A program made the position numbers and the translations under genes. Of a stretch of DNA of 17,796 nucleotides, positions 8,895-15,748 are shown piece after piece. Under the pieces are notes generated by a model. It saw only the letters and a list, made by a program, of their open reading frames with translations, did not search any database and was not told the DNA's origin. Origin of the DNA: CAZCFB01 sp964511535. GTDB taxonomy: Bacteria; Myxococcota_A; Polyangia; GCA-2747355; CAZCFB01. Location: NCBI GenBank assembly GCA_964511535.1, contig CAZEFW010000182.1, forward strand, positions 1 to 17,796, read 5' to 3'. The stretch's first letter is position 1; each line of letters begins with the position of its first letter.

Positions 8895-8921
8895 GCACCT
8901 CCAGGGCAGGTGCCCGGACAT

Positions 8922-8939
8922 TCAACCTCTTGTAATCAA
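8922..8939. promoter_or_regulatory. Shared 18-bp motif, copy A
   Basis: TCAACCTCTTGTAATCAA, identical at 17 of 18 positions to the copy at 15630-15647. It begins 29 bp upstream of the GG of the PAP2 sigma-54 promoter. It contains AATCAA, the first half of an IHF site (WATCAA-N4-TTR), but the second half is missing. Relative to its promoter it is in the opposite orientation to copy B. Confidence 0.6.
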
Positions 8940-8991
8940 AAAGCATCGGTCAGAGCTCGCCCGGACCGACATGGCGCCGACATGGTCCGGG

Positions 8992-9011
8992 CAACGGTGC
9001 GTGAACCGTTC
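8992..9011. promoter_or_regulatory. Tandem 9-mer enhancer candidate, copy A
   Basis: CAACGGTGC-GT-GAACCGTTC: two GAACsGTTC-like 9-mers 11 bp apart, matching the element at 15569-15588 at 16 of 20 positions. It lies about 99-118 bp upstream of the -24 element of the PAP2 promoter and about 97 bp before the kinase start, so it could serve either gene. The 11-bp period puts both units on one face of the helix. Confidence 0.6.
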
Positions 9012-9107
9012 CGCACCATTTGGCAGCCCATTCACCCCCGGCCGTGCGCCGGCGCCCGTGTTTGCTACCTTTTGGAGTTGTCGCAGGTAACGGGCTGGAG
9101 CGCGCAG

Positions 9108-12100
9108 GTGGAGACCCTCGCCCCCATCACAACAGTTCGCGCAGAAGAGAGGGCGGAGCCCGACAACGCCCGTATGCCTCCCGGGACCATCGTGGATCAT
9201 TTCCGGGTCGGCAGGCTCATCGGCAAGGGCGGCATGGGGGAGGTGTACAAGGCGCGGGATCTGTCCCTGGGCCGGCGCGTGGCCATCAAGCTGCTGCACC
9301 CGCAGCAGTTCAACTCCCCGGAGTCGGTGAGCCGCTTCCTGACCGAGGCGCGCATCACCGCCCAGTTCAACCACCCGAACATCGTCTCCATCTATCACGT
9401 GGGCCAGTTCAATGGTCAGCCGTACATGGCCCTGGAGTACCTGGAGGGGGAGACCCTGGCCGACCGGGTGGCGCGGGAGCGCCTCGGCGTCAACGAAGCC
9501 CTGCGCGTCACCAGGGCCATCGCGCTGGCCCTGGACGTGGCCCACGGCCACGGCGTGCTCCACCGGGATCTCTCATCACGCAACGTGCTGCTCGGCGCCG
9601 ACGGGCGCGTACGGCTGCTCGACTTCGGCCTGGCAAAGTACGTGGCGCCGGAGGGGGAGCTGTCAGACACCGGGTTGCTGCTGTCCGCCCCGGAGAGCGT
9701 CGCGGGCATCAAGGGATCGCCGGCGTTCATGGCCCCCGAGCAGTGGCGCGAGCGCCAGGAGACCAGCCCCGCCACCGACTCCTGGGCGCTCGGAGTCATC
9801 CTGTACGAGCTGCTCTCGGGCAGGCGCCCGTTCCAGGCCGCCGAGGCCCAGGGGCTGCTGGTGCTCGGCCGGACCGTGTCCGCGCCGGATCCCACCCCCG
9901 CCCTGCCCCCGGTGCCCGGCCTGCCCGACCCGGTGCAGCTGCTGGTGGCGGCCTGCCTGCGCAAGAACCCGTCGGAGCGGCCCACCATGTCGCGGGTCAC
10001 CGCGGCGCTGGACGACCTGCAGCTGCGGCGCCGGCGGATCCCGCGCGGTCAGCGCAGCCCTTACCCGGGGCTGCTGCCCTACGGCGAGGGCTGGGAGCCG
10101 TACTTCTTCGGCCGTGACTCGGAGCTCTCGGCGCTGGCGGAGCGCCTGCGCCTGGCGCCGGTCTGCCCGGTGGTGGGGCCGTCGGGCACGGGCAAGACGT
10201 CGTTCGTGCAGGCCGGGCTGATCCCGCGGTTGCAGGATGACCAGGCCTGGATGGTGGTGGAGTCGCACCCGGGCGAGGCGCCGTTCGAGGCGCTGGCCAC
10301 CATGCTGCTCGCCGCCCGGGGGCTCAAGAAGGGCTCGGCCGAGTGGCCTGCGGTCCAGCCGCAGGAGCCGGCCGGCGCCGCGGCGGATGGCCCCGAGGCG
10401 GACGATACGCGGGACACCCTGACGGATCTCCGGGGGGAGCCCGAGCTGGCGACCCAGCTGCGGCAGACCCCCCACGCCCTCGGCCTGTGGCTGCAGTACC
10501 TGGCCGAGGTGCGCGGCTCCCGGGTGCTCCTGGTGGTCGATCACCTGGAGGAGCTGTTCGCCCTCGACGGCGACGATGCGCTGCCCCGGGATTACCTCAC
10601 CGCGCTGCTCTCGGCCGCAGAGGACCCGGCGGAGCCGGTGCGGGTGGTGATGATCCTCAGGGACGACCTGCTCGGCCGGCTGCCGGGTGGCCCGGAGCTG
10701 CGGCGCGCCCTGGGCCAGGCCACGGTCATCGGGCCTCCCGGGCGCGCGGCGCTGGAGCAGGTGGTGCGTGGCCCGCTGGAGCTGGTGGAGCGCCCCCTGG
10801 CTGAGCCGCAGCTCGGCGCGGAGCTGGTGGACGCGGTGGCCCGGGAGCAGGCATGCCTCCCCCTGCTCAGCCTCACCCTGAGCAAGCTCTTCAGCGCCCC
10901 GGAGACCGCCGGACCGCCGCTGAGCCGCGCGGCGCTGGAGCAGGTGGGGGGCGTGGCCGGCGCGGTGGCGGCGCACGCCGAGGAGGTGGTGCAGGGGCTG
11001 CCCGCCGAGCAGGTGGCCATGGCCCGCGACATGCTGGTTCGCCTGGTGGAGCCGGATCGCGGCCGCCGGGTGGTGGCCCGCCATCACCTGCTGGAGGGCC
11101 TCCCCTCCGGTGCAGCGGCCGCGCTGGAGCGCCTGGTGAGGGCGCGGCTGATCAACACCCGCAAGGGGAACGACGGCGTCGACCTGTGCGAGTGCGAGCT
11201 GGCGCACCCGTCGCTGGCGAGAGGCTGGCCCCGGCTGGCGCGCTGGCTGGACGAGGGCCAGGAGGACCTCCGCTTCGTGGCCGAGGTGAGCCAGGCGGCG
11301 GAGCTGTGGAAGCGCAGGGGCCTGCAGCGGGAGGAGGTGTGGCGCGGGGAGGCGCTGGAGCGGGCGCTGTCCCACGCGGCGCGGCTGGGGGCCGAGGTGC
11401 CGCTCCTGGCGCGGAACTTCCTGGCCGCCGGGCTGGAGGTGCAGCAGCGCAACCAGAAGGTGAAGCGTCGCTGGTGGCTGGTGATCCTGGCGGGGCTGCT
11501 GGCGCTGGTGCTGGTGGAGGCGGTGGTGGCGCTGGCGTTCCGGCGCAAGGAGCGCCAGGCCGTGGCCGAGCGCGCCCGGGCGCAGCTCGACGGGGCCCGG
11601 GAGGCGCGCACCCGGGGCGCCGTGCTCGAGGCGCGGGCGCGGCTGCGCGCGTCGCTGGAGGCGGCGGACTCCACCGGGGCGCGGGCCCTGTGGTGGCAGC
11701 TGCGGAGCGACCCGTTGCGCTGGCAGCGGCGGCTCGGCTCGTTCATCTACGACGTGGCGGTGACCGCTGACGGGGCGAAGGTGGCCGCCGCGTGTCAGGA
11801 CCGGTCCGTCTATCTGCTCGACGCGGACACGCGCCGGCTCCGGGTGCTGCGCGGTCACGAGGACCAGGTCTTCTCGGTGGCGCTCTCCGCTGACGGCGCC
11901 GTGGTGGCCAGCGGCGGGTGGGACGGCGAGGTGAGGCTCTGGACCCCGGGCGAGGGGGCGCCCCGGGTGCTGCGGGGGCATGTGGGCGCCGTCTGGGACC
12001 TCGCGTTCAACCCCGCCGGCAAGCAGCTTGTCTCCGCGGGGGAGGACGGCACGGTCAGGGTGTGGGACCTGAAGCAGGCCAGGCAGGTGCGCCGCCTGGG

Positions 12101-13991
12101 CGGAGCGGGCGGCGCGGTGAGCTGCCTCGCCTTCGACCGCGCGGGGCAGCGGCTGGCCGCCGGGTCGAGGGACGGCAAGGTGCGCGTCTTCGGCAGCGGC
12201 GACAAGCCGACCCGGACGCTGAAGGCCGGCCGCGGCGGGGTCCTGGCCCTTGCCTTTTCTTCCGACGGCGAGGCGGTGGCCGCCGGGGACGCCCTGGGGG
12301 CGGTGACCCTGTGGGGCGCGGGGGACTCGCCCCGGCTGCGGCTGCGCGGCCACCGGGGCGCCGTGCACAACGTGACCTTCGCCGCCGGGGGCAAGCGGCT
12401 GATCAGCGGGGACGCGGGCGGCACGATCCGGACCTGGGAGGTGGCCACGGGGCGCCAGCTGTCCAGCACCGAGGCTCACGCGCAGCCGGTGGACGGCATG
12501 GCCCTGAGCCAGGACGGCAAGGTGCTGGTGAGCGGGAGCCGCGACCGCGCGCTCAAGCTGTGGGACGCCGCCACCCTGGTCCGGCCGAAGGCGGCGGACG
12601 GCGCGCACGGATCCGAGGTGTTCGCCGCGGACATCTCGCCCGACGACAAGCAGGTGGCCTCCGGGGGCTACGACGGCACGGTCCGGCTCTGGTCGGCCGC
12701 AGACGGCGCCCTGCTCGCCACGCTGCGGGGTCACGGCGCGGGGGTGCACGCCGTGGCCTTCTCCCGGGGCGGCACCCTGCTCGCGTCGGCCAGCCGGGAC
12801 CACACCGTGCGGCTGTGGCGGGTCCCCGGCGGGAGGCTCGTGCGGTCCCTGGCGGGCCACCAGGACGCTGTTTACGCGGCGCGGTTCAGCCCGGACGGGC
12901 GGCGAGTGGCCTCGGCCGGGGCAGACAACACGGCGCGCATCTGGGCGGTGGCCAGCGGCAAACAGCTGGCGCGCCTGCGCCACTCGGATCGGGTCTACGC
13001 CCTGGCCTTCAGCCCCGACGGCAAGGTGCTGGCCACGGGCGGTCGGGGCAAGAAGGTGCGCCTGTGGGACGCGCGCACGGGCGCTCCCCGGGGTTCGCCC
13101 GGGAGCCACACCGGCTCCATCCGCGCCCTGGCTTTCAGCCCGGTCAGCGGGGTGCTGGCCTCGGCGGGTGAGGATCGGCTGCTGAAGCTGTGGGGCTTCC
13201 AGGGCGCCGGGAGCGCCGGGCACACCCTGGGCAAGCACCCGGGGCGCATCTACGCCCTGGCCTTCAGCCCTGACGGCAAGAAGATCGGCGCGGCCTACGC
13301 CGACGGCACGGCCCGGCTGTGGGCCATGGCCGGCGGCCCGCCGGTGGTGCTCCGGGGCCACAGCGCCGAGGTCAACGAGCTGCGCTTCGGCCGCACCGGC
13401 AAGCTGGTGGTCACCGCGGGAGACGATCAGACGGTGCGGCTGTGGGACGCGGCCACGGGGCAGCCGCGCTGGCGAGGACCGCCCCGGGCGGCGACCTCCA
13501 AAGAGGTGACGCGGCTGCGCTCCAGCAAGCCAGGGCTCACCGCGGCGCTCACCGCCGGCTCGTGGCAGGTCCTCGGCTTTGGCGATGGCACCATCGAGGC
13601 GCAGGCCGGGGGCGAGGCGGCCGGCGCCAGCCTCTCTTTTGACAGCGTGCCCTCCAGCGCGGTGATCACCCTGAGCCCCGGGCCCGCGCACACGATCATC
13701 GCGGGCCAGGCCGGCGGCCTGCTCGGGCTATGGGACATGAAGAGCGGCGCCCTGCTGCGGTCCACCCAGCTGCACGGACCGGTGACCGCCATCACGCTCA
13801 AGGACGGCACGGCGCTGACGGCGAAGACCGCGCTGGGCGATGAGGCCCGCTGGGATCTGGGCGTCTTCCAGCAGCCCTACTGCGCGCTGCTGCGCCAGGT
13901 GTGGCAGGGGGTGCCGGTGGTCTGGACCGGCGCGCCCCAGCCGAGCGTGCTCGCGGCCCCCGCCGGGCACCAGTGCGGCAGCGAGGACTGA
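9108..13991 (+). CDS. Hanks-type protein kinase fused to nSTAND NTPase and WD40 repeats
   Basis: This protein of about 1,627 residues joins four parts. A protein kinase domain (about 32-300) has the glycine loop GKGGMGEV (39-46), VAIK Lys61, HRDLSSRN (152-159), DFG (172-174) and MAPE (208-211). An nSTAND1-type NTPase follows (about 318-780), with the signature SPYPGLLPY...FFGRDSEL, Walker A GPSGTGKT (357-364) and Walker B VLLVVDHLEELF (Asp478), interrupted by an acidic insert. One membrane helix (about 789-812) comes next. Then 14 WD40 repeats (about 878-1460), enough for two seven-bladed propellers, precede a degenerate tail with Cys residues. A simple N-in reading puts kinase and NTPase in the cytoplasm and WD40 in the periplasm, but basic residues flank both sides of the helix. 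Catalytic-loop Lys is replaced by Ser (see findings). GTG start chosen for GGAG 7 bp upstream; ATG at 9174 is the alternative. The FHA activator follows after 13 bp. Confidence 0.9.
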   Translation: METLAPITTVRAEERAEPDNARMPPGTIVDHFRVGRLIGKGGMGEVYKARDLSLGRRVAIKLLHPQQFNSPESVSRFLTEARITAQFNHPNIVSIYHVGQFNGQPYMALEYLEGETLADRVARERLGVNEALRVTRAIALALDVAHGHGVLHRDLSSRNVLLGADGRVRLLDFGLAKYVAPEGELSDTGLLLSAPESVAGIKGSPAFMAPEQWRERQETSPATDSWALGVILYELLSGRRPFQAAEAQGLLVLGRTVSAPDPTPALPPVPGLPDPVQLLVAACLRKNPSERPTMSRVTAALDDLQLRRRRIPRGQRSPYPGLLPYGEGWEPYFFGRDSELSALAERLRLAPVCPVVGPSGTGKTSFVQAGLIPRLQDDQAWMVVESHPGEAPFEALATMLLAARGLKKGSAEWPAVQPQEPAGAAADGPEADDTRDTLTDLRGEPELATQLRQTPHALGLWLQYLAEVRGSRVLLVVDHLEELFALDGDDALPRDYLTALLSAAEDPAEPVRVVMILRDDLLGRLPGGPELRRALGQATVIGPPGRAALEQVVRGPLELVERPLAEPQLGAELVDAVAREQACLPLLSLTLSKLFSAPETAGPPLSRAALEQVGGVAGAVAAHAEEVVQGLPAEQVAMARDMLVRLVEPDRGRRVVARHHLLEGLPSGAAAALERLVRARLINTRKGNDGVDLCECELAHPSLARGWPRLARWLDEGQEDLRFVAEVSQAAELWKRRGLQREEVWRGEALERALSHAARLGAEVPLLARNFLAAGLEVQQRNQKVKRRWWLVILAGLLALVLVEAVVALAFRRKERQAVAERARAQLDGAREARTRGAVLEARARLRASLEAADSTGARALWWQLRSDPLRWQRRLGSFIYDVAVTADGAKVAAACQDRSVYLLDADTRRLRVLRGHEDQVFSVALSADGAVVASGGWDGEVRLWTPGEGAPRVLRGHVGAVWDLAFNPAGKQLVSAGEDGTVRVWDLKQARQVRRLGGAGGAVSCLAFDRAGQRLAAGSRDGKVRVFGSGDKPTRTLKAGRGGVLALAFSSDGEAVAAGDALGAVTLWGAGDSPRLRLRGHRGAVHNVTFAAGGKRLISGDAGGTIRTWEVATGRQLSSTEAHAQPVDGMALSQDGKVLVSGSRDRALKLWDAATLVRPKAADGAHGSEVFAADISPDDKQVASGGYDGTVRLWSAADGALLATLRGHGAGVHAVAFSRGGTLLASASRDHTVRLWRVPGGRLVRSLAGHQDAVYAARFSPDGRRVASAGADNTARIWAVASGKQLARLRHSDRVYALAFSPDGKVLATGGRGKKVRLWDARTGAPRGSPGSHTGSIRALAFSPVSGVLASAGEDRLLKLWGFQGAGSAGHTLGKHPGRIYALAFSPDGKKIGAAYADGTARLWAMAGGPPVVLRGHSAEVNELRFGRTGKLVVTAGDDQTVRLWDAATGQPRWRGPPRAATSKEVTRLRSSKPGLTAALTAGSWQVLGFGDGTIEAQAGGEAAGASLSFDSVPSSAVITLSPGPAHTIIAGQAGGLLGLWDMKSGALLRSTQLHGPVTAITLKDGTALTAKTALGDEARWDLGVFQQPYCALLRQVWQGVPVVWTGAPQPSVLAAPAGHQCGSED

Positions 13992-14004
13992 ACAGGAGAT
14001 GACC

Positions 14005-15561
14005 GTGGACGACAAGACCCTCGATCCCCTCAGCATGGCCGGGCCGGACCTGGTGGACGCCCCGGGCAGGCCGGCGCCATCCCTGCGCATCCTGTTTCAC
14101 TCCGACCTGAGCCGCGTTGGCGCCGAGACGCCCGCCCTCAGCCCGGGCGGGGATGAGATCACCCTCGGCCGGAGCGCGCCGCTGTTCGAGGACGCCGAGG
14201 GGTACACCGCGCCGCTGGACGATCCGTGCATCAGCCGGAGCCAGCTCTCGCTGCGCTGGGACCCGGGCGACCAGGTCTTCGTGGTGCGCCAGGAGCCGCG
14301 CGGCAGGCGGGCCGTCCGCCTCTGGTCCCCGGTCGGCGCGCCCCTGGATCCCGACCTGCCGGCGCCGCCGGGGTCGATGCTGGCCCTGGGCGACCGGGTG
14401 CTCCTGCTGCTGGTCAACGGGCAGCCGCGCAGGGGGGTCGACCGCATGGGCATGGTGGGCGAGGGGGCCGCCGCGTGGCGGCTGCGGCGCGCCATCGGGG
14501 AGGCGGCCGGCGGCGACTCGCTGGTGCTGGTGCACGGAGAGAGCGGCGCTGGCAAGGAGCTGGTGGCGCGCGCGATTCATGCGGCGAGCCCCCGGCGGGA
14601 TCACGACCTGCTGGTGGTCAACTGCGCGGCGCTGCCGGACAGCCTGGTGGAGGCCGAGCTGTTCGGCCACGAGAAGGGCGCGTTCACCGGCGCCTCGGCT
14701 GACCGCCCCGGGTTCTTCCGGGCGGCGGGGCGAGGCACCCTGTTTCTGGACGAGGTCGGGGAGCTGCCCCTTGCCTTGCAGGGCAAGCTGCTGCGGGCGC
14801 TGCAAGAGCGCCGGGTGATGCCCGTGGGCGCCTCGCGGGAGGAACCCTTCGAGGCGCGGGTGGTGGCGGCCACCAATCGCCAGCTGGATCAGGAGGTGGC
14901 CGCGGGGCGCTTCCGGCATGACCTGTACTACCGTCTGGCCGCGCTGGAGCTGGAGGTGCCCCCCCTGCGCGCGCGCCCCGAGGATACGCCGCTGCTGATG
15001 GCGCACTTCCTGGGGCAGCGGGCCCGGCAGACCCCCGCCCTGCGCTGGCTGGTGCGGCCGGCCGATCAGCGCCCGCCGCCCATGCCTCTGGAGCTGATGC
15101 TGCGGCTCATGGCGCACCCCTGGCCGGGCAACGTCCGGCAGCTGCAGAACAGCGTGGAGCGGTTGGCCGCGGCCAACGCCGCGCCGGGGCAGCGCTCCTT
15201 CGTCGAGCCGGAGGGGCTGCTTCAGGATCCCGCCCCCTCCCCTGTCGCCGCCGCGCCACCGACGGCGCCCGTGGCCGCGCCGGCTCCTGACCAGCCGCGG
15301 CCCGACGCAGACAGCCTGCTGGCCCTGCTGGATCAACATGATCACGTGCAGCGCAGGGTGGCCAGGCTGCTGGGCGTGTCGCACACCACCCTGAACCGCT
15401 GGATGCGCGAGCTCGGACTGCGCCGCCCGCTGGACATCCCCGAAGAGGAGATCCGCGCGGTCCAGAAGGAGACGGGCGGCGATCTGGTGGCCATGGCGCG
15501 GCAGCTCCGGGTTTCAACCCGCGGGCTCAAGCTGCGGATCACCGCCCTGGATCGTGCCTGA
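14005..15561 (+). CDS. FHA-domain sigma-54 activator (enhancer-binding protein)
   Basis: This activator of about 518 residues has an N-terminal FHA domain (about 25-145; ITLGRS and CISRSQLSLRW, with Gln where FHA domains usually have His) instead of a receiver. FHA domains bind phosphothreonine, so a Ser/Thr kinase is the expected input and one is encoded just upstream. The AAA+ domain has Walker A GESGAGKE (178-185), an intact GAFTGA loop (225-230) and Walker B GTLFLDEVGE. After a Pro/Ala linker comes a Fis-type helix-turn-helix (VARLLGVSHTTLNRWMREL) and a second helix-turn-helix-like unit at the end (MARQLRVSTRGLKLRITAL). The start is GTG with AGGAG 6 bp upstream. An ATG 6 bp earlier abuts that site with no spacing. 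The likely regulon is the flanking PAP2 and astacin genes. FHA-type sigma-54 activators are an established family in myxobacteria. Confidence 0.92.
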   Translation: MDDKTLDPLSMAGPDLVDAPGRPAPSLRILFHSDLSRVGAETPALSPGGDEITLGRSAPLFEDAEGYTAPLDDPCISRSQLSLRWDPGDQVFVVRQEPRGRRAVRLWSPVGAPLDPDLPAPPGSMLALGDRVLLLLVNGQPRRGVDRMGMVGEGAAAWRLRRAIGEAAGGDSLVLVHGESGAGKELVARAIHAASPRRDHDLLVVNCAALPDSLVEAELFGHEKGAFTGASADRPGFFRAAGRGTLFLDEVGELPLALQGKLLRALQERRVMPVGASREEPFEARVVAATNRQLDQEVAAGRFRHDLYYRLAALELEVPPLRARPEDTPLLMAHFLGQRARQTPALRWLVRPADQRPPPMPLELMLRLMAHPWPGNVRQLQNSVERLAAANAAPGQRSFVEPEGLLQDPAPSPVAAAPPTAPVAAPAPDQPRPDADSLLALLDQHDHVQRRVARLLGVSHTTLNRWMRELGLRRPLDIPEEEIRAVQKETGGDLVAMARQLRVSTRGLKLRITALDRA

Positions 15562-15568
15562 AATCGCA

Positions 15569-15588
15569 GAACGGTTCGCGAACGGTTC
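15569..15588. promoter_or_regulatory. Tandem 9-mer enhancer candidate, copy B
   Basis: GAACGGTTCGCGAACGGTTC: two perfect GAACGGTTC units, each a palindrome about its centre, 11 bp apart, with GTTCGCGAAC palindromic at the junction. It starts 8 bp after the activator's stop codon and 86-105 bp upstream of the GG of the astacin sigma-54 promoter. It matches the element upstream of the PAP2 gene at 16 of 20 positions. Confidence 0.7.
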
Positions 15589-15629
15589 GCGCACTGAATC
15601 GGGCTCCATTCACGAGCCAGCCTCCCCCC

Positions 15630-15647
15630 TCAACCTCCTGTAATCAA
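15630..15647. promoter_or_regulatory. Shared 18-bp motif, copy B
   Basis: TCAACCTCCTGTAATCAA, one base different from copy A at 8922-8939. It ends 27 bp before the GG of the astacin sigma-54 promoter. It lies between the tandem enhancer candidate and the promoter, where a DNA-bending protein such as IHF often binds, but only the first half of an IHF site is present. Confidence 0.6.
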
Positions 15648-15672
15648 TAACATCCTCCCCTGAGGCGAGGGG

Positions 15673-15687
15673 TGGCATGGTCCCTGC
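15673..15687 (+). promoter_or_regulatory. Sigma-54 (-24/-12) promoter of the astacin gene
   Basis: TGGCAT-N5-CTGC followed by T. The GG (15674-15675) and GC (15686-15687) are 12 bp apart. Two non-core positions deviate (T for C, and C for T before TGC). The predicted start is near 15699, giving a leader of about 50 nt. This excludes the upstream in-frame ATG at 15677, which falls inside the promoter. Confidence 0.75.
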
Positions 15688-15696
15688 TTTGTTTCT

Positions 15697-15719
15697 CCGC
15701 GGCGGCCAGGAGGCCGCGG
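15697..15719 (+). other. Leader hairpin at the predicted 5' end
   Basis: CCGCGGC (15697-15703) can pair with GCCGCGG (15713-15719), a 7-bp stem with a 9-nt loop beginning at the predicted transcription start of the astacin mRNA. Such 5' stem-loops can protect mRNA from decay; a role here is inference. Confidence 0.4.
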
Positions 15720-15735
15720 ACGAGACAACCCCATC

Positions 15736-15742
15736 AAGGAGG
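15736..15742 (+). promoter_or_regulatory. Strong ribosome-binding site fixing the astacin start
   Basis: AAGGAGG lies 6 bp before the ATG at 15749. An ATG at 15743 directly abuts it and is unlikely to be used. Confidence 0.85.
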
Positions 15743-15748
15743 ATGATC

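Noticed and set aside
9021..9035. Rightward sigma-54 promoter for the kinase operon (TGGCAG-N5-TCAC)
   Set aside because: The invariant GC of the -12 element is absent.
8805..9107. N-terminal extension of the kinase back to an upstream ATG
   Set aside because: It would run through the divergent PAP2 promoter and the shared motifs, and adds no domain. GTG 9108 has a good ribosome-binding site.
9663..13691. A 1,342-residue open frame on the minus strand inside the kinase gene
   Set aside because: It is His/Arg/Gln-rich, has no recognisable motifs and lies entirely opposite a gene with clear kinase, NTPase and WD40 signatures. It is a by-product of high GC content.
13798..15384. A 528-residue minus-strand frame opposite the FHA activator
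   Set aside because: Same character as other GC shadows; the plus-strand frame has intact AAA+ motifs.
15569..15588. LexA/SOS box, because of GAAC...GTTC
   Set aside because: Gram-positive LexA sites have four bases between GAAC and GTTC; here there is one. No DNA-damage gene is nearby, and placement fits a sigma-54 enhancer better.
15677..15748. Upstream ATG start for the astacin protease
   Set aside because: It lies inside the -24/-12 promoter, before the predicted transcript start, and would bury the signal peptide. ATG 15749 has a strong AAGGAGG.
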